From Deltaproteobacteria bacterium (lineage in GTDB: Bacteria > UBA10199 > DSSB01): a stretch of DNA of 8,272 nt. The notes under the pieces are model-generated. The model was not told where the DNA came from and ran no database searches. It worked only from the letters and a program-made list of their open reading frames with translations. The stretch lies in contig JAJFLL010000186.1 in assembly GCA_021772695.1 (NCBI GenBank), positions 1-8,272 on the forward strand, read 5' to 3'. Both the position numbers and the translations under genes were made by a program. How positions within the stretch are numbered: position 1 is the stretch's first letter; the number at the start of each line of letters is the position of its first letter. This document shows positions 6,225-8,272 of this stretch, piece after piece.

Positions 6225-6758
6225 ATGACTCCTCCCAAACCATGGGTGGAAGTAGGTAAAGTCCTAAAAGAATGGGGACTCCAAGGTGAGTTGAAGTGTG
6301 TTCTCTTCAATGCAGAAAGCGACTTGCCTTCTCAAATCACTCAAATCTATTTATTGGCCGAGGGGCGGTACCAGGAGTTTTCTCTGGAAGGCGCGAAGCG
6401 TCATGGTGAGTTTTGGCGAATGAAATTTCGTGGTTTGGAAACACCCGAAGCAGCCAAGGCCTACCGCGGTGCTACTTTAGCCTTGCCCAGAGAAAATCTG
6501 CCCCAGCTTGAGCCCGGTGAAATTTATTTAACAGATCTGGTGGGCCTACAAATTGAAGGGCCCGATGGTAAACCTTTGGGTAAAGTCGTAGAAACCCAAC
6601 AGGTGGGAGAATCCGATATTTTATGGATCGAGACCGAGGAAGGGGCGAGGGTCCCTATTCCCTATGAACAGGATTTTATAGTCGCCACTCAAATTTCCAA
6701 AAAAAAGATCTTATTATCCGAAATGGCTCTAGAATTGTTTGAGATCAACCAGTCATGA
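6225..6758 (+). CDS. rimM: Ribosome maturation factor RimM
   Basis: RimM is an assembly factor for the 16S rRNA 3' domain that contacts S19. The 177-residue protein has the usual two parts: an N-terminal RimM barrel (about 7-92: VEVGKVLKEWGLQGELKC, then FRGLETPEAAKAYRGATL) and a C-terminal PRC-barrel-like domain (about 100-172: EIYLTDLVGLQIEG, GKPLGKVV, RVPIPYEQDFI). The ATG at 6225 gives the expected amino end but has no recognisable Shine-Dalgarno, and lies 5 nt after rpsP, so translation is probably coupled. Its stop codon overlaps the trmD start (ATGA). Confidence 0.95.
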   Translation: MTPPKPWVEVGKVLKEWGLQGELKCVLFNAESDLPSQITQIYLLAEGRYQEFSLEGAKRHGEFWRMKFRGLETPEAAKAYRGATLALPRENLPQLEPGEIYLTDLVGLQIEGPDGKPLGKVVETQQVGESDILWIETEEGARVPIPYEQDFIVATQISKKKILLSEMALELFEINQS

Positions 6759-7492
6759 CAACACGCTTTGACATTTTAACACTGTTTCCCGATCCCTTAG
6801 AGGAATACCTGAAAAGCTCCCTATTGGGTAAGGCGGTAGAAAACAAATTGGTCGACTTCCAAGTTCATCAACTGCGAGATTGGGCGCTCGACAAACACCG
6901 CATGGCCGATGATCAAGTCTACGGTGGAGGCGATGGGATGGTGCTCAAGGTTGAGCCGGCCGTAAAGGCCATTGAACAAGTTTCGGCTTCTTACCACAAG
7001 GGGAGGGTGATCTATATGTCCCCTCAGGGACGACCCTTAACCCAACAAATCGTCGAGGAATTGAGTGAATATGAAGAAATTCTCCTGCTCTGTGGTCGCT
7101 ATGAAGGCGTCGATGAACGGGTCTTGGAGGGGTGGGTCGATGAAGAAATCAGTTTGGGGGATTTTGTACTTTGCGGCGGCGAACTACCTGCCCTAGCCCT
7201 TGTTGAAGCGATTACTCGTTTGATTCCCGGTGTGGTGGGTAAGGCTTCCTCCTTGCAAGATGAGACTTTCAGTCGTGGTTTGGTAGAGTATCCTCACTAC
7301 ACGCGCCCCAGAGAATTTCGCGGCCATAAAGTGCCTGAAGTTTTGTTGAACGGAAATCACGGCGAGATTGAAAAATGGCGACGGCACGAGTCTATAAAGC
7401 GTACCTTGAAAAAACGCCCTGACTTGCTGGACGACCTGCAATTAGATTCCGAAACCAAAGAGATTTTAAGAAAGTTGCGGGACCCCCAATGA
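6755..7492 (+). CDS. trmD: tRNA (guanine37-N1)-methyltransferase TrmD
   Basis: TrmD uses S-adenosylmethionine to methylate G37 next to the anticodon and so prevents +1 frameshifting. It is a dimeric trefoil-knot (SPOUT) enzyme. The 245 residues contain MTTRFDILTLFPD, HRMADDQVYGGGDGMVLKVEP (48-68), the knot elements YMSPQGRPL, CGRYEGVDERV (113-123) and EISLGDFVLCGGELPA, then GLVEYPHYTRP and LLNGNHGEIEKWRR. Small deviations from the common motifs are Val55 where DDxPYGGG usually has Pro, and Cys where VLTGGE usually has Thr. It overlaps rimM and the next gene by 4 nt each (ATGA at both ends), indicating tight translational coupling. Confidence 0.98.
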   Translation: MTTRFDILTLFPDPLEEYLKSSLLGKAVENKLVDFQVHQLRDWALDKHRMADDQVYGGGDGMVLKVEPAVKAIEQVSASYHKGRVIYMSPQGRPLTQQIVEELSEYEEILLLCGRYEGVDERVLEGWVDEEISLGDFVLCGGELPALALVEAITRLIPGVVGKASSLQDETFSRGLVEYPHYTRPREFRGHKVPEVLLNGNHGEIEKWRRHESIKRTLKKRPDLLDDLQLDSETKEILRKLRDPQ

Positions 7493-8064
7493 TACCCAAG
7501 GCACCTCTCTATCTGGCTCTGTTGCATTATCCCGTATACAACTCCCAAGGACAGATCGTCTGTACATCCATAACACCTTTTGATCTGCATGATATCGCCC
7601 GCACCGTAAAAACCTATGGCTTGGCCGGGTATTTCGTGGTGTGCCCCGTGGAGTCCCAGCGAACCTTAGCTCAACGTATTATGGATCATTGGTTGACCGG
7701 GGTGGGAGGCGAGTTAAATCAAACTCGTAAAGATGCCTTTGCCTCCTTGCGGTTGGTCTCAACTTTAAAAGAAGCTGGGGAACGAATCCGCGAGGAGCAG
7801 GGGGTAAGCCCCCATCACATCGCAACCTCAGCCAAAATCGGTCGGGGCCGTTTGAAGTTTGAAGAGGTGCAAGGACGATTACGCGACCGGAACCGTCCGC
7901 ATTTACTCTTGTTCGGTACCGGCTGGGGGATGGCTCAGGAAATTTTAGACGTTACCGACGGCATCCTAGAACCCATTGCCGGAGGTGGAGATGGGTCCTA
8001 TAATCACCTGCCGGTACGGGCTGCGGTGGCCATCATCCTCGACCGACTTCTCGCAAGAGGCTAG
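7489..8064 (+). CDS. SPOUT-type RNA methyltransferase (RNA_Me_trans family) between trmD and rplS
   Basis: A 191-residue protein with the signature of the predicted SAM-dependent RNA methyltransferase family PF09936: YLALLHYPVYNSQGQIV at the start, ITPFDLHDIARTVKTYGL, HIATSAK, LLLFGTGWGMAQE (GTGWG at 143-147), and YNHLPVRAAVAIILDRL (from 171). The GTGWG loop and the C-terminal YNHL helix correspond to the knot/SAM region of SPOUT enzymes. The family is known mainly by its place beside trmD and rplS in deltaproteobacteria and some thermophiles; its RNA target is, to my knowledge, not established. It starts within the trmD stop (ATGA), so the two are probably made together. It is about 50 residues shorter than TrmD and lacks the TrmD HRxxDDxxYGGG and YTRP motifs, so it is not a trmD duplicate. 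Confidence 0.9.
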   Translation: MIPKAPLYLALLHYPVYNSQGQIVCTSITPFDLHDIARTVKTYGLAGYFVVCPVESQRTLAQRIMDHWLTGVGGELNQTRKDAFASLRLVSTLKEAGERIREEQGVSPHHIATSAKIGRGRLKFEEVQGRLRDRNRPHLLLFGTGWGMAQEILDVTDGILEPIAGGGDGSYNHLPVRAAVAIILDRLLARG

Positions 8065-8130
8065 GGATTGGTTGATAACTTTATGAAAATATTGAATTTT
8101 TATTGTATCTCGTTACAGGGTCCCCACCGT

Positions 8131-8157
8131 TTGACATTCTTTATTGAAGCTGATAAT
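8131..8157 (+). promoter_or_regulatory. rplS: Candidate sigma-70-type promoter for rplS
   Basis: A perfect -35 TTGACA (8131-8136) is followed after 15 nt by GATAAT (8152-8157), a 5/6 match to the -10 consensus. The spacer is 2 nt shorter than optimal. A start of transcription near 8164 would leave a leader of about 44 nt before the rplS ATG. The surrounding gap is A/T-rich on its 5' side (8078-8110). The promoter would let rplS be expressed independently of the upstream block. Supported by consensus match only. Confidence 0.5.
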
Positions 8158-8192
8158 CCTCCCCGCCCCTAGAGGGAACCCGATGAAAAATA

Positions 8193-8198
8193 AAGGAG
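8193..8198 (+). promoter_or_regulatory. rplS: Shine-Dalgarno deciding the rplS start
   Basis: AAGGAG at 8193-8198 lies 9 nt before ATG 8208. This is the strongest ribosome binding site in the window and fixes the rplS start. The earlier ATG at 8183 is in another frame. Confidence 0.85.
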
Positions 8199-8207
8199 TT
8201 AGGCATC

Positions 8208-8272
8208 ATGCATTGCCTCCAAGAATTTGAGAACGCCCAAATCAAAACGGACCTACCCCATTTCAAAACCGG
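8208..8272 (+). CDS. rplS: 50S ribosomal protein L19, 3' partial
   Basis: Only the first 21 codons are in the window. They read M-H-C-L-Q-E-F-E-N-A-Q-I-K-T-D-L-P-H-F-K-T followed by the first two bases of a Gly codon. The pattern LxxxExxQxKxDxPxFxxG is the amino end of L19, which sits at the 30S-50S interface. Placement after trmD and the SPOUT methyltransferase agrees with the conserved rpsP-rimM-trmD-rplS order. The second and third residues (His, Cys) are unusual compared with the typical MNxIxxxE start, but the Shine-Dalgarno at 8193-8198 supports this start. The remainder, roughly 100 residues in most L19 proteins, lies beyond the window. Confidence 0.9.
   Translation, partial: MHCLQEFENAQIKTDLPHFKT

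Noticed and set aside
7489..8064. Duplicate or broken trmD
   Set aside because: The protein is complete with its own family motifs (LLHYPVYN, GTGWG, YNHL) and lacks TrmD-specific motifs.
8085..8101. Terminator after the SPOUT methyltransferase
   Set aside because: AAAAT/ATTTT forms only a 5-bp A/T stem followed by a short T-run; too weak for an intrinsic terminator.

Overview
The window is a compact, single-strand (+) run of housekeeping genes with no mobile elements, CRISPR arrays, tRNA or rRNA genes. The order is ribD (5' end cut off by the window), ribE, ribBA, ribH, nusB, a stand-alone M17-peptidase N-terminal domain protein, ffh, rpsP, rimM, trmD, a SPOUT-type RNA methyltransferase and the first 21 codons of rplS. 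This order, especially a separate SPOUT methyltransferase between trmD and rplS and the M17 N-terminal protein near ffh, suggests a deltaproteobacterial-grade lineage (the old Deltaproteobacteria, e.g. Desulfobacterota/Bdellovibrionota-like). That assignment is inferred from gene order and protein style, not from a search.

Layout: positions 1-3504 hold the riboflavin pathway. RibBA (GTP cyclohydrolase II plus DHBP synthase), RibD (deaminase/reductase), RibH (lumazine synthase) and RibE (riboflavin synthase) would together convert GTP and ribulose 5-phosphate to riboflavin, apart from the dephosphorylation step. ribE and ribBA overlap by 34 nt and ribBA to ribH are 3 nt apart. nusB follows ribH after 12 nt, a common arrangement. 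Next come the small M17_N-like gene and ffh (signal recognition particle GTPase). After a 131-nt gap with possible hairpins comes the ribosome and tRNA maturation cluster rpsP-rimM-trmD-methyltransferase, whose last three genes are linked by 4-nt ATGA overlaps. A 143-nt gap with a good sigma-70-like promoter precedes rplS.

No strong intrinsic terminator is visible anywhere, so read-through from the riboflavin genes into the SRP/ribosome genes is plausible. No gap exceeds 143 nt.

The most interesting points are sequence-level oddities in familiar enzymes. The DHBP synthase half of RibBA has Gln in place of the normally invariant metal-binding His of the G-H-T-E motif. The RibD deaminase has one extra residue between its two zinc cysteines (C-x9-C instead of C-x8-C). 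The M17_N protein lacks any peptidase domain. The KH-domain gene often found between rpsP and rimM in related lineages is absent. I found no clear evidence of a wholly new multi-gene system.
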